64,000 nucleotides of DNA. It comes from Collinsella sp. GTDB lineage: Bacteria; Actinomycetota; Coriobacteriia; Coriobacteriales; Coriobacteriaceae. Made by a program: the position numbers and the translations under genes. The notes under the pieces were generated by a model that worked only from the letters and a program-made list of their open reading frames with translations, was not told the origin of the DNA and ran no database searches. This document shows positions 22,663 to 31,883 of the stretch, one piece after another (positions within the stretch are counted from its first letter, which is position 1; each line of letters starts with the position of its first letter). The stretch spans positions 1-64,000 of the forward strand of contig JAHAAK010000006.1 of NCBI GenBank assembly GCA_018376905.1, written 5' to 3'.

Positions 22663-25221
22663 ATGTTTACTCCGCTTATCACTCATGATTCTGACGGCAC
22701 TGCATTGGTGGCACCCGTTGATGCCGCACGTCGCAACGGTGCCACGTACAAGACGCGCACGATCGGCGATCTGCGCATTAAGGACGATCGCTTGCGTGCG
22801 GCCATCGAGGGCACGGGACACCTGCTGTTCGACGGCGGCATGGGCACCATGTTGCAAGCGGCCGGCATGAAGGCCGGCGCCCTGCCCGAGCTGCTCAACT
22901 TTGAGGAGCCCCAGGTTATCACCGATATCCAACGTCAATATGTCGAGGCTGGCTGTGACGTGATCACCGCCAACACCTTTGGCGCCAACGCCCATAAGCT
23001 CGACGGTGCCGCCACCGTGGCAGACGTCTTTGCCGCGGCCGTCGCCTGTGCCCGCGAGGCCGGCGCCCGCTACGTCGCCGGTGACATCGGCCCCATCGGC
23101 GCGCTGCTTCGCCCCTTGGGTACCCTCAGCTTTGACGAGGCCTACGACCTCTTTGCCGAGGAGGTGCGCGCCGGCGTCGCTGCGGACGTCGACCTCTTTA
23201 TTATCGAGACTATGACCGACCTGGCCGAGATCAAGGCGGCGGTCCTCGCCTGCCGCGAGAACTCCAACCTGCCCGTCTTTGCCACCATGACCTTTGAGGA
23301 AGACGGCCGCACCTTCTTGGGCACGAGCCCCGAGGTCGCCGCCATCACTCTCGACGCCATCGGCGCCGACGTCCTTGGCATCAACTGCAGCCAGGGCCCG
23401 GCCGAGCTCCGAGGACTCGCTGCGCGTATGCTCACCGTTACCGACAAGCCCGTTATGGTGCAGGCCAATGCGGGACTTCCCCATGTGGACGACGACGGCA
23501 ATACCGTCTTTGACATCCAGGCCCCCGAATACGCCAAGGCCGTCGCCGGCATGATCGCCGACGGTGTGAGCGTCGTGGGCGGTTGCTGCGGCACCACGCC
23601 GGCGCACATGGCGGCCTTGCGCACGCTTATCGATAACCACACGCCCAGCCCGCGCCACCGCAAGCCCAGTATGTCGGTCACGAGCGCCCAAACGGTCGTG
23701 GACCTTCCCTGCGACGGCCACAAGATCGCCGTCATCGGCGAGCGCATCAACCCCACCGGCAAAAAGCGCCTGCAGCAGGCCCTGCGCGACGGCGACCTGG
23801 ACTACGTCGTGAGCCAGGGCATCAGCCAGCAGGAACAGGGCGCCGACATCCTGGACGTTAACGTGGGCCTGCCCGAGATCGACGAAGTCAAGATCATCCA
23901 ACAGGCGACCGAACAGCTCCAGGGCTCCACGCTGCTGCCGTTGCAGATCGACTCCACCGACCCCGCAGCCGTCGAGGCCGCCGTGCGCCGCTACGCCGGC
24001 AAGCCCATCATCAACTCGGTCAATGGCAAGCAGCAGATCATGGATGAGATCTTTCCGCTGGTCGCCCACTACGGCACCAACGTTGTCGGCCTTACGCTCG
24101 ACGAAGGCGGCATCCCCGATACCGCCGAGGCTCGCTTCGCCATCGCCGAGCACATCGTGGCCGAGGCTGCCCGTTACGGCATCGGACCGGACCGCATCCT
24201 CATCGACTGCCTGGTCATGACCGCCTCGACCAACCAGCGCCAGGCCGAGCAGATCCTGCGCGCCATGTCCCTGTGCAAGGAGCGCCTGGGCGTCAAATGC
24301 GCGCTCGGCGTGTCGAACATCAGCTTTGGCCTGCCTGCCCGCCCGCTGCTGGGTTCGGTCTTTTTGGCCGCCGCCTTTGGCGCGGGCCTGGACGCCCCCA
24401 TCATGAACCCGGGTTCCAAGCGCTTTATGGACACCGTCTACAGCTATCGCGTCCTGAGCGTTGAGGACGAGGGCTCGACCGGATACATCGAGCGCTACGC
24501 CGGCTGGACCGATCCGTATAAGATCGCCGCAAACCCGGCAGCAGCTCAGGCCACATCGAGTGATGCCGCGCCTGCTGCAAGCGCCCCCGGCACCGACGGC
24601 AACGACGACCCGATTCGACGCATGGTCGTCTCGGGCCGCAAAGGCGAGATCGCTGCCGAGACCGAGCGCCTGCTGGCCGACCACGACGCCATGGACCTCA
24701 TCAACAATCACTTTATCCCCGCCCTCGACGAAGTTGGCGTCCTCTTTGACCAGGGCAAGTTCTTCTTGCCGCAGCTCATGGCCTCGGCCGAGGCCGCGCG
24801 CGTGGGCTTCGACACCATCAAGCGCCTGATGCCCGCCGGCGAGATTGCCGACAAGGGCAAAATCTGCGTGGCCACCGTCAAGGGCGACATCCACGATATT
24901 GGCAAGAACATCGTCAAAATGCTGCTCGACAACTACGGCTACACCGTCTTTGACCTGGGTCGCGACGTCGATCCGCAGGAAGTACTCAAGACCGTCAAGG
25001 AGCGCGACATCAAACTCGTCGGCCTCTCGGCGCTTATGACTACCACAGTCGTCGCCATGGAGGAGACCATCAAGCTGCTTCATACTGAGGTGCCGGGCGT
25101 CAAGATCATCGTGGGCGGCGCCGTACTCACCCCCGAATACGCCAAGCAGATCGGCGCGGACTACTACGCCAAGGACGCCGCCGAAAGCGCTCGCATCGCC
25201 GAAGAGGTCTTTGGGCAGTAA
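22663..25221 (+). CDS. metH: Cobalamin-dependent methionine synthase lacking the activation domain
   Basis: 852 residues. Domain order: homocysteine methyltransferase barrel (about 50-325) with zinc ligands Cys242 (GINCSQGP) and Cys308-Cys309 (GGCCGTTPAH); pterin-binding barrel (about 350-610; GERINPTGKKRLQ, DVNVGLPEIDE); an Ala/Pro-rich linker (about 620-645); the four-helix cap; and the B12 Rossmann domain with His744 in DIHDIGKNIV. It ends there, whereas E. coli MetH has a further ~330-residue activation domain, here encoded separately upstream. It transfers the methyl group from methyl-THF to homocysteine. It sits in an operon with metF and the reactivation protein. Confidence 0.95.
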   Translation: MFTPLITHDSDGTALVAPVDAARRNGATYKTRTIGDLRIKDDRLRAAIEGTGHLLFDGGMGTMLQAAGMKAGALPELLNFEEPQVITDIQRQYVEAGCDVITANTFGANAHKLDGAATVADVFAAAVACAREAGARYVAGDIGPIGALLRPLGTLSFDEAYDLFAEEVRAGVAADVDLFIIETMTDLAEIKAAVLACRENSNLPVFATMTFEEDGRTFLGTSPEVAAITLDAIGADVLGINCSQGPAELRGLAARMLTVTDKPVMVQANAGLPHVDDDGNTVFDIQAPEYAKAVAGMIADGVSVVGGCCGTTPAHMAALRTLIDNHTPSPRHRKPSMSVTSAQTVVDLPCDGHKIAVIGERINPTGKKRLQQALRDGDLDYVVSQGISQQEQGADILDVNVGLPEIDEVKIIQQATEQLQGSTLLPLQIDSTDPAAVEAAVRRYAGKPIINSVNGKQQIMDEIFPLVAHYGTNVVGLTLDEGGIPDTAEARFAIAEHIVAEAARYGIGPDRILIDCLVMTASTNQRQAEQILRAMSLCKERLGVKCALGVSNISFGLPARPLLGSVFLAAAFGAGLDAPIMNPGSKRFMDTVYSYRVLSVEDEGSTGYIERYAGWTDPYKIAANPAAAQATSSDAAPAASAPGTDGNDDPIRRMVVSGRKGEIAAETERLLADHDAMDLINNHFIPALDEVGVLFDQGKFFLPQLMASAEAARVGFDTIKRLMPAGEIADKGKICVATVKGDIHDIGKNIVKMLLDNYGYTVFDLGRDVDPQEVLKTVKERDIKLVGLSALMTTTVVAMEETIKLLHTEVPGVKIIVGGAVLTPEYAKQIGADYYAKDAAESARIAEEVFGQ

Positions 25222-25329
25222 CACAACGGAAACAACCGAGCACCAAAACGTGCCGCACGCGCCACTTGCCACGTGCGGCACGTTAGAATAGAAAAGACTA
25301 TGCTCGTTTTGGCAGATAGGAGCGCAAGG

Positions 25330-26694
25330 ATGGCGATCACGCCCGCAGAAATCGCGGAAACCCGCGGCATGGTTGAGGAACAGAACCTCGACATCAGGAC
25401 CATCACCATGGGTGTTTCGCTCATGGGTTGCGGTGACGAGAACCTCGACCGCATGTGCACGAAGATCTACGACCACGTGACGCACACGGCTGAGCATCTG
25501 GTCGAGACCGCCGAGAACCTCGAGCGCGAGTACGGCATCCCCATCGTCAACAAGCGCGTTTCCGTCACCCCGGTGGCGCAGATCGCCGCATGCTGCAAGG
25601 ATGAGGACCTCACCCCCATCGCGCATGCCCTCGACCGCGCGGCCGAGACGCTCGGCATCGATTACCTGGGCGGCTTCTCCGCACTCGTCCAGAAGGGCAT
25701 CGGCGGCGCCGACCGCCGCGTCATCCAGTCCATCCCCCAGGCGCTCGCCACCACGAGCCGCGTCTGCTCCAGCGTCAACGTCGCCAGCCTGCGCGCCGGT
25801 ATCAACATGGATGCCGTGCTCATGGCCGCGCAGACCATCATCGATGCCGCTAAACTCACGGCCGACCAGGATTCCGTTGGCGCCTCCAAGTTTGTCTGCT
25901 TTGCCAACATGGTCGAGGACTCCCCGTTTATGGCGGGCGCCGTCCACGGCGGTGGCGAGGCCGACGCCGTCATCAACGTTGGCGTCTCGGGCCCCGGCGT
26001 TATGGCTGCTGCCTTGGAGACGCTCCCCGACTCCGCCTCGATGATGGAGGTTGCCGAGAAGATTAAGCAGACCGCCTTTAAGATCACCCGCGCCGGCGAG
26101 CTCATGAGCCGTGAGGCAGCCCGCCGTCTGGGTGTCGAGAAAGGCATTGTCGACCTGTCGCTGGCTCCCACGCCTGCCATCGGCGACTCCGTTGCCCGCA
26201 TCCTCGAGATCATCGGCGTGGGCACCTGCGGTGGCCCCGGCACGACCTGCGCGCTCGCCATGCTCAACGATGCCGTCAAGAAGGGCGGCGTCATGGCCAG
26301 TTCCAGCGTGGGCGGTCTCTCTGGCGCCTTTATCCCCGTGTCCGAGGACGCCGGCATGATCGCCGCCGTCGAGGCCGGTGCGCTTTCGCTCGAGAAGCTC
26401 GAGGCCATGACCTGCGTGTGCTCCGTTGGCCTGGACATGATTGCCATCCCCGGCGACACCCCGGTTGAGACCATCGCCGGCATCATCGCCGACGAGATGG
26501 CCATCGGCGTCATCAACAACAAGACCACGGCCGTGCGCGTGATTCCCGCCATCGGCAAGGGCGTGGGCGACTGCGTCGAGTACGGCGGCCTGTTTGGCCG
26601 TGCGCCCATCATGCCGGTGAACCCCAACGCCGGCACCGTGCTTGCCCACCGTGGTGGACGCTTCCCGGCGCCGCTGAACTCGCTGAAGAACTAG
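25330..26694 (+). CDS. DUF711 / UPF0210 (PFL family) protein
   Basis: 454 residues from ATG 25330. It is highly conserved in anaerobes: LDIRTITMGVSLMGC near the N-terminus, VCSSVNVASLRAGINMDAV, GAVHGGGEADAVINVGVSGPG, TPAIGDSVARILEIIGVGTCGGPGTT and VGLDMIAIPGDTPVETIAGIIADE. The fold is related to pyruvate formate-lyase by structural classification, but the glycyl-radical motif is not seen and no activity is known to me. Elsewhere the gene often follows a small ACT-domain regulator; none is present here. It may be co-expressed with metH (108-base gap) but has its own ribosome site. It is followed directly by the hairpin element at 26712. Confidence 0.85.
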   Translation: MAITPAEIAETRGMVEEQNLDIRTITMGVSLMGCGDENLDRMCTKIYDHVTHTAEHLVETAENLEREYGIPIVNKRVSVTPVAQIAACCKDEDLTPIAHALDRAAETLGIDYLGGFSALVQKGIGGADRRVIQSIPQALATTSRVCSSVNVASLRAGINMDAVLMAAQTIIDAAKLTADQDSVGASKFVCFANMVEDSPFMAGAVHGGGEADAVINVGVSGPGVMAAALETLPDSASMMEVAEKIKQTAFKITRAGELMSREAARRLGVEKGIVDLSLAPTPAIGDSVARILEIIGVGTCGGPGTTCALAMLNDAVKKGGVMASSSVGGLSGAFIPVSEDAGMIAAVEAGALSLEKLEAMTCVCSVGLDMIAIPGDTPVETIAGIIADEMAIGVINNKTTAVRVIPAIGKGVGDCVEYGGLFGRAPIMPVNPNAGTVLAHRGGRFPAPLNSLKN

Positions 26695-26711
26695 CCTAGG
26701 GATTTGGGCGA

Positions 26712-26853
26712 GGAGCCCCGCTGCCCGACGGCAGGCATATAAGGTCGCCTGCTCGGACAGTCCTGGCTCGCACGGAGAGCACATTAAGTGCTCTCCGGCT
26801 CGTGCGGAACTCGCGATCGACCTTATATGCCTGCCGCCGGGCAGCGGGGCTCC
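26712..26853. other. Structured hairpin element E1 (142 bp)
   Basis: Outer arms 26712-26747 and 26818-26853 pair over 36 positions with one G-T exception. The 70-base interior holds a smaller hairpin, GGAGAG-CACATTAAGTG-CTCTCC. Three interior blocks, TCGGACAGTCCTG (26753), CACATTAAGTG (26780) and CGTGCGGAACTC (26801), recur in the same order and spacing in element E2 at 48512-48650. It starts 17 bases after a stop codon and ends 167 bases before the next gene. No T-run follows, so it is not a standard terminator. It could be a structured RNA at the mRNA end or a mobile palindrome. Confidence 0.8.
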
Positions 26854-27020
26854 CGCACAACGGGACCTCGGTTGGGTTCTGTCCCTTTGGCAGTCGCTTC
26901 GCTTCTGCCCATCCTGGCTGATGCCGGTGGTTTGGCGTTGGAACGGTTCTTTCTGATATATGCTGGTTGCGGCTCTTCTTTTTGGGAGGGGCCGCTTTTT
27001 TGTTGTGAGGGGGATGGCCC

Positions 27021-27908
27021 GTGGCTGATGATTTGGTTCGTTCTGAGCTGCTTTCCGTGGATTGGAATGATGAATGGATGCGCCTGCAGGCTGCTCGGCA
27101 TCGGGCTGATGATTCTTTTGAGTGGGATAAGCGGGCTCGGCATTTTCGGCCGTTGGAGACTGCCCCTTATGCTCGGGATTTTATAAAGCTGTTGGCGTTG
27201 AAGCCTGGTGAGTCGGTGCTTGATATGGGGTGTGGGGCTGGGTCGATTGCTATTCCGCTTGCTCAGGCTGGGCATTCCGTGATTGCTGCCGACTTCTCTC
27301 CTGCCATGTTGGGCACGCTTGATGCCGGCATTGAGTATTACGGGCTCGAAGATCTTATTACGCCGCTTGAGCTTGCTTGGGATGATGATTGGGATTTGGT
27401 TGGACCGGTCGCGAAAGCGGTGGATGTTGCCTTTGCCAGTCGCTCTGTCACCACGACCAACCTAAAAGGCGCGCTTGCCAAGCTCGACCGCACGGCTCGC
27501 CGGCGTTGTGCTGTCACGATGGTCGCCAACTCCAGCCCGCGCTACGACCTGCACGTGATGAACGCCATCGGCGCCTCGGTTACCTGCAGTAATGGCTTTG
27601 TGTACGCCTTCAACATCCTCATTCAGATGGGTGCGTTGCCGCAGGTTACGTACTTTGAATCGCCTCGTCGCGATACCTTCGATAGCCTTGAGGCAGGTGT
27701 GGCAGACTTCTCCCGTATGCTTGAGCATGGCAACGAGGATAAGGTCGACCGTCTGCGCGACTACATCGCCCAGCACATGATCGAGAATCCCCATGCCGGT
27801 GAGCCGGGCTCCAAGGGCGTGCCGCAGGGGCGCTATATGCTCGATCATGTCCGCAAGGTTCGTTGGGCGTTTATTGCATGGGAGCCGGTCTCTGCGCCCA
27901 GCTCATAG
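27021..27908 (+). CDS. Class I SAM-dependent methyltransferase
   Basis: 295 residues from a GTG start with GAGGGGGA 7 bases upstream; a nearby ATG (27014) hits a stop at once. Motif I is SVLDMGCGAGSIAIPLAQAG (about 65-83), followed by IAADFSPAML and FASRSVTTTNLKGAL at the post-II region. The substrate is unknown. The first ~400 bases use many T-ending codons and are clearly poorer in C than the rest of the gene and its neighbours, while the second half looks normal. This could mark a recombined or transferred 5' part. It stands alone between E1 and yhbY. Confidence 0.82.
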   Translation: MADDLVRSELLSVDWNDEWMRLQAARHRADDSFEWDKRARHFRPLETAPYARDFIKLLALKPGESVLDMGCGAGSIAIPLAQAGHSVIAADFSPAMLGTLDAGIEYYGLEDLITPLELAWDDDWDLVGPVAKAVDVAFASRSVTTTNLKGALAKLDRTARRRCAVTMVANSSPRYDLHVMNAIGASVTCSNGFVYAFNILIQMGALPQVTYFESPRRDTFDSLEAGVADFSRMLEHGNEDKVDRLRDYIAQHMIENPHAGEPGSKGVPQGRYMLDHVRKVRWAFIAWEPVSAPSS

Positions 27909-28066
27909 CCTGTTCGCAGCCCGCACCGCCCACTCACTCGGCATCCGCATTCTTTTTGAACTGGGCAAACGCACTCCACACCACGCCGTTCCTGCGCTAT
28001 CGTGGGACAGCTCACGTAGAATAAGGCCCCGTCGCGGGGCGCCCCATACATAGAAAGCGAGAACCC

Positions 28067-28366
28067 ATGGCACTGACAGGAGCACAGGTCAAGCAGCTTC
28101 GCAGCATGGCCCATCACCTCAACCCCGCCATCATCATCGGCAAGTCCGACGTCAACGAGGGCACCGTCGAGCAGACGGTCGCCTACCTGGAGAAGCACGA
28201 GCTCGTTAAGTGCTCCGTGCTCGATGGCTCCAGCCTTTCCGCCCGCGAGGCCGCCGAGGAGCTCGCCGAGCGTTGCCACGCCGAGGTCGTCCAGGTCATC
28301 GGCCGCAAGTTCTCACTGTATCGCGAGTCCTCGCGCAAGGACATCGAGAAGATCAAGCTCGTCTAA
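28067..28366 (+). CDS. yhbY: YhbY-type CRM-domain RNA-binding protein
   Basis: 99 residues, the normal length for the single-domain CRM protein. Landmarks: LTGAQVKQLRSMAHHLNPAIIIGKSDV at the start, the conserved G-x-x-G-like turn around IIGK, LEKHELVKCSVL, and VIGRKFSLYRES at the end. YhbY binds pre-50S ribosomal subunits and assists assembly. A clear terminator follows, shared with the convergent regulator gene. Confidence 0.92.
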   Translation: MALTGAQVKQLRSMAHHLNPAIIIGKSDVNEGTVEQTVAYLEKHELVKCSVLDGSSLSAREAAEELAERCHAEVVQVIGRKFSLYRESSRKDIEKIKLV

Positions 28367-28403
28367 GAGCCAATGATCCGGCGAGCCAACACATAGCAAG
28401 CTT

Positions 28404-28437
28404 ACGGGTGCCCAAGTACTTCGGGCGCCCGTTTTTT
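28404..28437 (+). terminator. Terminator after yhbY
   Basis: ACGGGTGCCC and GGGCGCCCGT pair (10 bp, 10-base loop), followed by TTTTTT. The T-run reaches the stop codon of the convergent regulator, so the two transcripts end tail to tail. Confidence 0.9.
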
Positions 28438-31435
28438 ATCGCTCGACCAGCACGCGATTGAGCCGCCCCTCCACCAAGCGCTCGTATAGACGCCGCGTCT
28501 CGGGCTCGGGCACGCCATTGACCTGCTCCCTCAGGTGGTGCATATGCCCGCTGTACAGCTCGACGATATCGCGCCGCCGCCCCGCCGCACTGTAGACGCG
28601 CATGGCGCAGCGCACCATATCCTCACGCGCCGTTTCCTGTCGAAGCCCCGACTCCGCCAGCCAAATCGCCGACTGCAGATCGTTTTCTTCTAGAGCGGCA
28701 TTTGCTCCCTTAATCATGCAATCGATGTACTTTGACTGCATAATGCGCCGCATGCGCAAAAAGTAGGTGGGATTACAGCCATTGGGAACATACAGCGGTC
28801 CGGCATAAAGCTGCTCAATCTTAAGGCACAGCTCAACTAAATGGGGCCCGCGCGCACCCGTGCGATTTCCCAAAACCTCGCGGCTTATCTGGTCAAACAG
28901 CCGTACATCGGTCTTGACGTAGTCGCCGTTGAGCCCAATGCATTCATTTTGGATGAGCACGCACGACTTGCCATCCGGCGTCGGTCCCAAAGCCGACCGC
29001 AAGCGCGATATCGTCGAGTACAGGTTGTTGCGGGCGCTATTGAACTCGGCATGGGGCCACAGCTCCATGGCCAGCGTCTCACGATCGACGAGCGCATCCA
29101 TGCCCAGCGCAAGCCGCTCGGCAAGCGTCGCCGCCTTCTTGCGGCGCCACATTTTGTCCGTGATGGGAAACCCGTCGCGCTCGGCGCGAAACGCACCAAA
29201 CATGCGAATCTCGATATGGTCGATGGTATCAACGGCTTCAACCTCGCCGGCCTGGAATAGGCGCTCGCCCTCCCCTTCCAAATCGTCGCGCAGCGAGTAC
29301 CGCGACAGCTCGCGCACGGGAAGCTTCTTGCGTATCCTGGCCGCCGGCTCGCCCAGACAATGCATGGCAAGGCGCGCAAAGAGCCGATACGATGGCTCTA
29401 GAATCCCCGCACGATTCATGGACATCCAGGCCGCAAGATCGCTGTCTCGGCCCGCACAGGCCAAATGCAGCGCCACCATCCAGGCTTCTGCGCCACCAAC
29501 CTGCGTCTGGCTTATATCGAGTAGCTCCGCTTCCTCGCGTACCGAAACCATCGAGGTGTTACGCAGATATGCCGCGCGCTCCAGCAGCAATGCGTTATCG
29601 CGCATGTACCCAATCGACTCCTCGGCAAGTTTGAGCACTTGGACCGCACGGAACTTTGCATTAACCGGCCGTCCCTCTGCCAGCGACTGCCAGCCTTCTA
29701 GCAACAGGCCAAACAGCTGAATCTGGTTGTCGCGCATGCGCACGGCAAAACGATCGAGCTCGTTGAACGCCGCGTCGTCGGTTACCGGCAAGCCGGAAAG
29801 GAGCCGCCGTGCCGCCAACACCATGCGCACCCAGATAGCCATCGCCTTAAGCCCACGTACGTCGAGCGCCTCCCGCACCATCGTCATCTCGTCGTCGCGC
29901 TCGTCGGTTCCCGCAAACGACCCGTCAAAGAGCTCCACCAGCATACTATCGGCCCGTATAACAATCCCCGCGATGTCGAGCTCGCAGTCGTAGGCCTTGC
30001 TCGTTTTGAGCTGCTGTAGAACGCCGCCGTCATCTCCCCGTTCGGTCAGGCATCGCTTGACCTCGATATGCGCGGACAGCATGTCGAGTGCGGTGTGGGA
30101 CGTCTCTATTTCTGGCACGGCCAGGTTCGTAGGAAGCCCAAGCCCGTTGTCCCCATAGCAAACAGCCGTCAGTGTCTGGGCCACCCTCCATGAAACAGGG
30201 TCTATTTCGCAGGCCGCCCGTTCGCCCCCGCGCTCGATGACCGATGCCATATAGCGAGCAAGCTTTGTATTGGACACGCTGACCGCTGCCAGATATACGC
30301 CAAGCGCCTCGGCAGGCGTTGGCTCTGGAGCCGGATCGTCGGCATCGATCGTGCCCAGCGCTGCTCGGCAGATATCGGCCCCGTGCCCCGTCAGAGCAAG
30401 ATCGACCCCATACTGACCAGCAAGTTCAAGGACCGCTTCACGGTCCAAAAAGGCGTCCGCCAGGCCCATCGCCGCATCGCATCGGCCCGCCTTAAGCAAA
30501 ATCCGGGCCGCCCTCGGAACAAGTTCGGGGCGAACCTCGGCCACCAACTTACGCAAGCGCAAGCGTCCGTTATCCTCCGTGCCCAGACACGTAAAACTCC
30601 GCTCGGCGGGATCCAAGCCAAAGATCGGGTAGTCGCGTACAAAGTAGGACTGGTCGACCATCGACAGCCTCACCCCACAGGCCTCGAGTTCCGCGATATT
30701 GCCCTCGCCCATCAAAACCATGAGACATGCCACGCAAAACAGCGCATTATTGTCGAGCGAAGCCAGATCGGCAAGTGCCGCGCCACATACGTTGACAATC
30801 TCGTTTTCGAGCAGACCGGCTACGTCACCTTGGCCATACAGACCCGTCTGCAATGCCGAAACGAGCTCGGGCACGCCCTGCGTGAGCTGATAAAAGTCGA
30901 GCGATGTGCTGATCGAAAACGCCGATGCCCACGCCGAATACTCATAGGCATGCACCTTGAGCATCTGCGCATTGATCTTAACCGAATCGCCCAGCCCATG
31001 AATCAGCTGACGATTTGAAGGACGGCAGGAGATAAAGACCCCTACCCCCATAGCGCGCAGGCCGCGAATCCTGTCGATGAGGTCTTCGGTATCGTGCTGA
31101 TCGAGGTTTGGCACATTATCAATCGCGATAAGAGAGTGCGGTTTGTCTTTGAGTTCTTCGGTAACCACCTCGAGCTGCATAAACACCTCGCGTCCAATAG
31201 CGCGATCGGCCTCGATAATCCGCACGGGGCCTCGCGTCGGGTCGCATTTAACCTCATGGGTGTACTGCAGCAGCACCGAGGTCTTCCCAAACCCGTCGGG
31301 CGCATAAAGCAACACGATGCCGGCCTTTCGGCCCTTGGCGATAAGCTCATTCATCAAGCGTTCGCGTCGCACCATATAGCCTCCGCCCAGCGGCATCAGC
31401 TCGAGGTCGTCTATACCGCTCAAATCGTTTACCAT
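28436..31435 (-). CDS. Large ATPase transcriptional regulator with C-terminal winged helix and BTAD
   Basis: 999 residues. The N-terminus has a Walker A loop APDGFGKTS (45-53) and a Walker B-like SLIAIDNV (near 105), as in MalT/SARP-type STAND ATPases. The middle ~500 residues are helical without a clear motif. The C-terminus starts with an OmpR-like winged helix (HIEIRMFGAFRAERDGFPI ... WRRKKAATLAERLAL ... ETLAMELWPHAEFNSARNNLYSTISRLRSALG) followed by a bacterial transcriptional activation domain (YAGPLYVPNGCNPTYFLRMRRIMQ...). Placing the DNA-binding and BTAD modules after the ATPase, rather than before it as in classic SARPs, is typical of the MalT-like large regulators of Coriobacteriia. 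Signal and targets are unknown. Neighbouring genes are yhbY (convergent) and nagB. Confidence 0.8.
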   Translation of the reverse strand: MVNDLSGIDDLELMPLGGGYMVRRERLMNELIAKGRKAGIVLLYAPDGFGKTSVLLQYTHEVKCDPTRGPVRIIEADRAIGREVFMQLEVVTEELKDKPHSLIAIDNVPNLDQHDTEDLIDRIRGLRAMGVGVFISCRPSNRQLIHGLGDSVKINAQMLKVHAYEYSAWASAFSISTSLDFYQLTQGVPELVSALQTGLYGQGDVAGLLENEIVNVCGAALADLASLDNNALFCVACLMVLMGEGNIAELEACGVRLSMVDQSYFVRDYPIFGLDPAERSFTCLGTEDNGRLRLRKLVAEVRPELVPRAARILLKAGRCDAAMGLADAFLDREAVLELAGQYGVDLALTGHGADICRAALGTIDADDPAPEPTPAEALGVYLAAVSVSNTKLARYMASVIERGGERAACEIDPVSWRVAQTLTAVCYGDNGLGLPTNLAVPEIETSHTALDMLSAHIEVKRCLTERGDDGGVLQQLKTSKAYDCELDIAGIVIRADSMLVELFDGSFAGTDERDDEMTMVREALDVRGLKAMAIWVRMVLAARRLLSGLPVTDDAAFNELDRFAVRMRDNQIQLFGLLLEGWQSLAEGRPVNAKFRAVQVLKLAEESIGYMRDNALLLERAAYLRNTSMVSVREEAELLDISQTQVGGAEAWMVALHLACAGRDSDLAAWMSMNRAGILEPSYRLFARLAMHCLGEPAARIRKKLPVRELSRYSLRDDLEGEGERLFQAGEVEAVDTIDHIEIRMFGAFRAERDGFPITDKMWRRKKAATLAERLALGMDALVDRETLAMELWPHAEFNSARNNLYSTISRLRSALGPTPDGKSCVLIQNECIGLNGDYVKTDVRLFDQISREVLGNRTGARGPHLVELCLKIEQLYAGPLYVPNGCNPTYFLRMRRIMQSKYIDCMIKGANAALEENDLQSAIWLAESGLRQETAREDMVRCAMRVYSAAGRRRDIVELYSGHMHHLREQVNGVPEPETRRLYERLVEGRLNRVLVER

Positions 31436-31823
31436 ACCCGCTCCTCAACTCGACCGTATGGACACTGTAGCCGCAAGACCATACAAGCCGCGCTATGAAT
31501 AGAGCGACCTTGTGTTTTAGGTTGTCTTTTGGTACGCAAGCGGCAAGTTTTTGTACAGCGAGGGCCGATTGTTATTAATCCCCCGACTAATCGGTCTTTA
31601 AGCAGGTAAATGAGCTTGTCAGCTTGTCCCATCTAAGCGGCAGTGTAACGCAGATGAACAAGGTTCAGCCATGTCATTCAACTCGCCTAGCACCCGCTAC
31701 CGTCTACGACCTTCTAGTGGCATTTTTGCATAGAATCTGGTATGGAATGAATCAAGCTGTTGGGCATCCGGCATTCGTCAAGCTTGCGCCAAGATTTTGG
31801 TCAAGCGGGCGGAAAGGGATAGC
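31436..31823. other. Intergenic region upstream of the large regulator
   Basis: 388 bases between the regulator start and the nagB terminator. AT-richer than the neighbouring genes and presumably contains the regulator's promoter. Open frames across it have no ribosome site or recognisable protein. CCGATT and AATCGG (31568-31593) are an inverted pair of short repeats. I see no RNA gene. Confidence 0.45.
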
Positions 31824-31852
31824 AAAAAGGCCCCCGCAAAGCGGAGGCCTTA
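31824..31852 (-). terminator. Terminator after nagB
   Basis: On the minus strand AAGGCCTCCGC and GCGGGGGCCTT pair around TTT, followed by TTT. It lies about 32 bases past the nagB stop. Confidence 0.85.
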
Positions 31853-31883
31853 GGCAAGGCTATGTCGAGGTGCAGGATTCGCG

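Noticed and set aside
25255..25287. CGTGCCGCAC ... GTGCGGCACG hairpin before the DUF711 gene as a terminator of metH
   Set aside because: A real 10-bp stem, but without a T-run and overlapping the likely leader of the next gene; too weak to call.
22660..26784. A very long (1374-codon) open frame antisense to metH and the DUF711 gene
   Set aside because: High-GC coding DNA with strong third-base bias leaves the antisense frame open. The translation is Gly/His/Val-rich with no motif, and the sense strand has complete, well-motifed genes.
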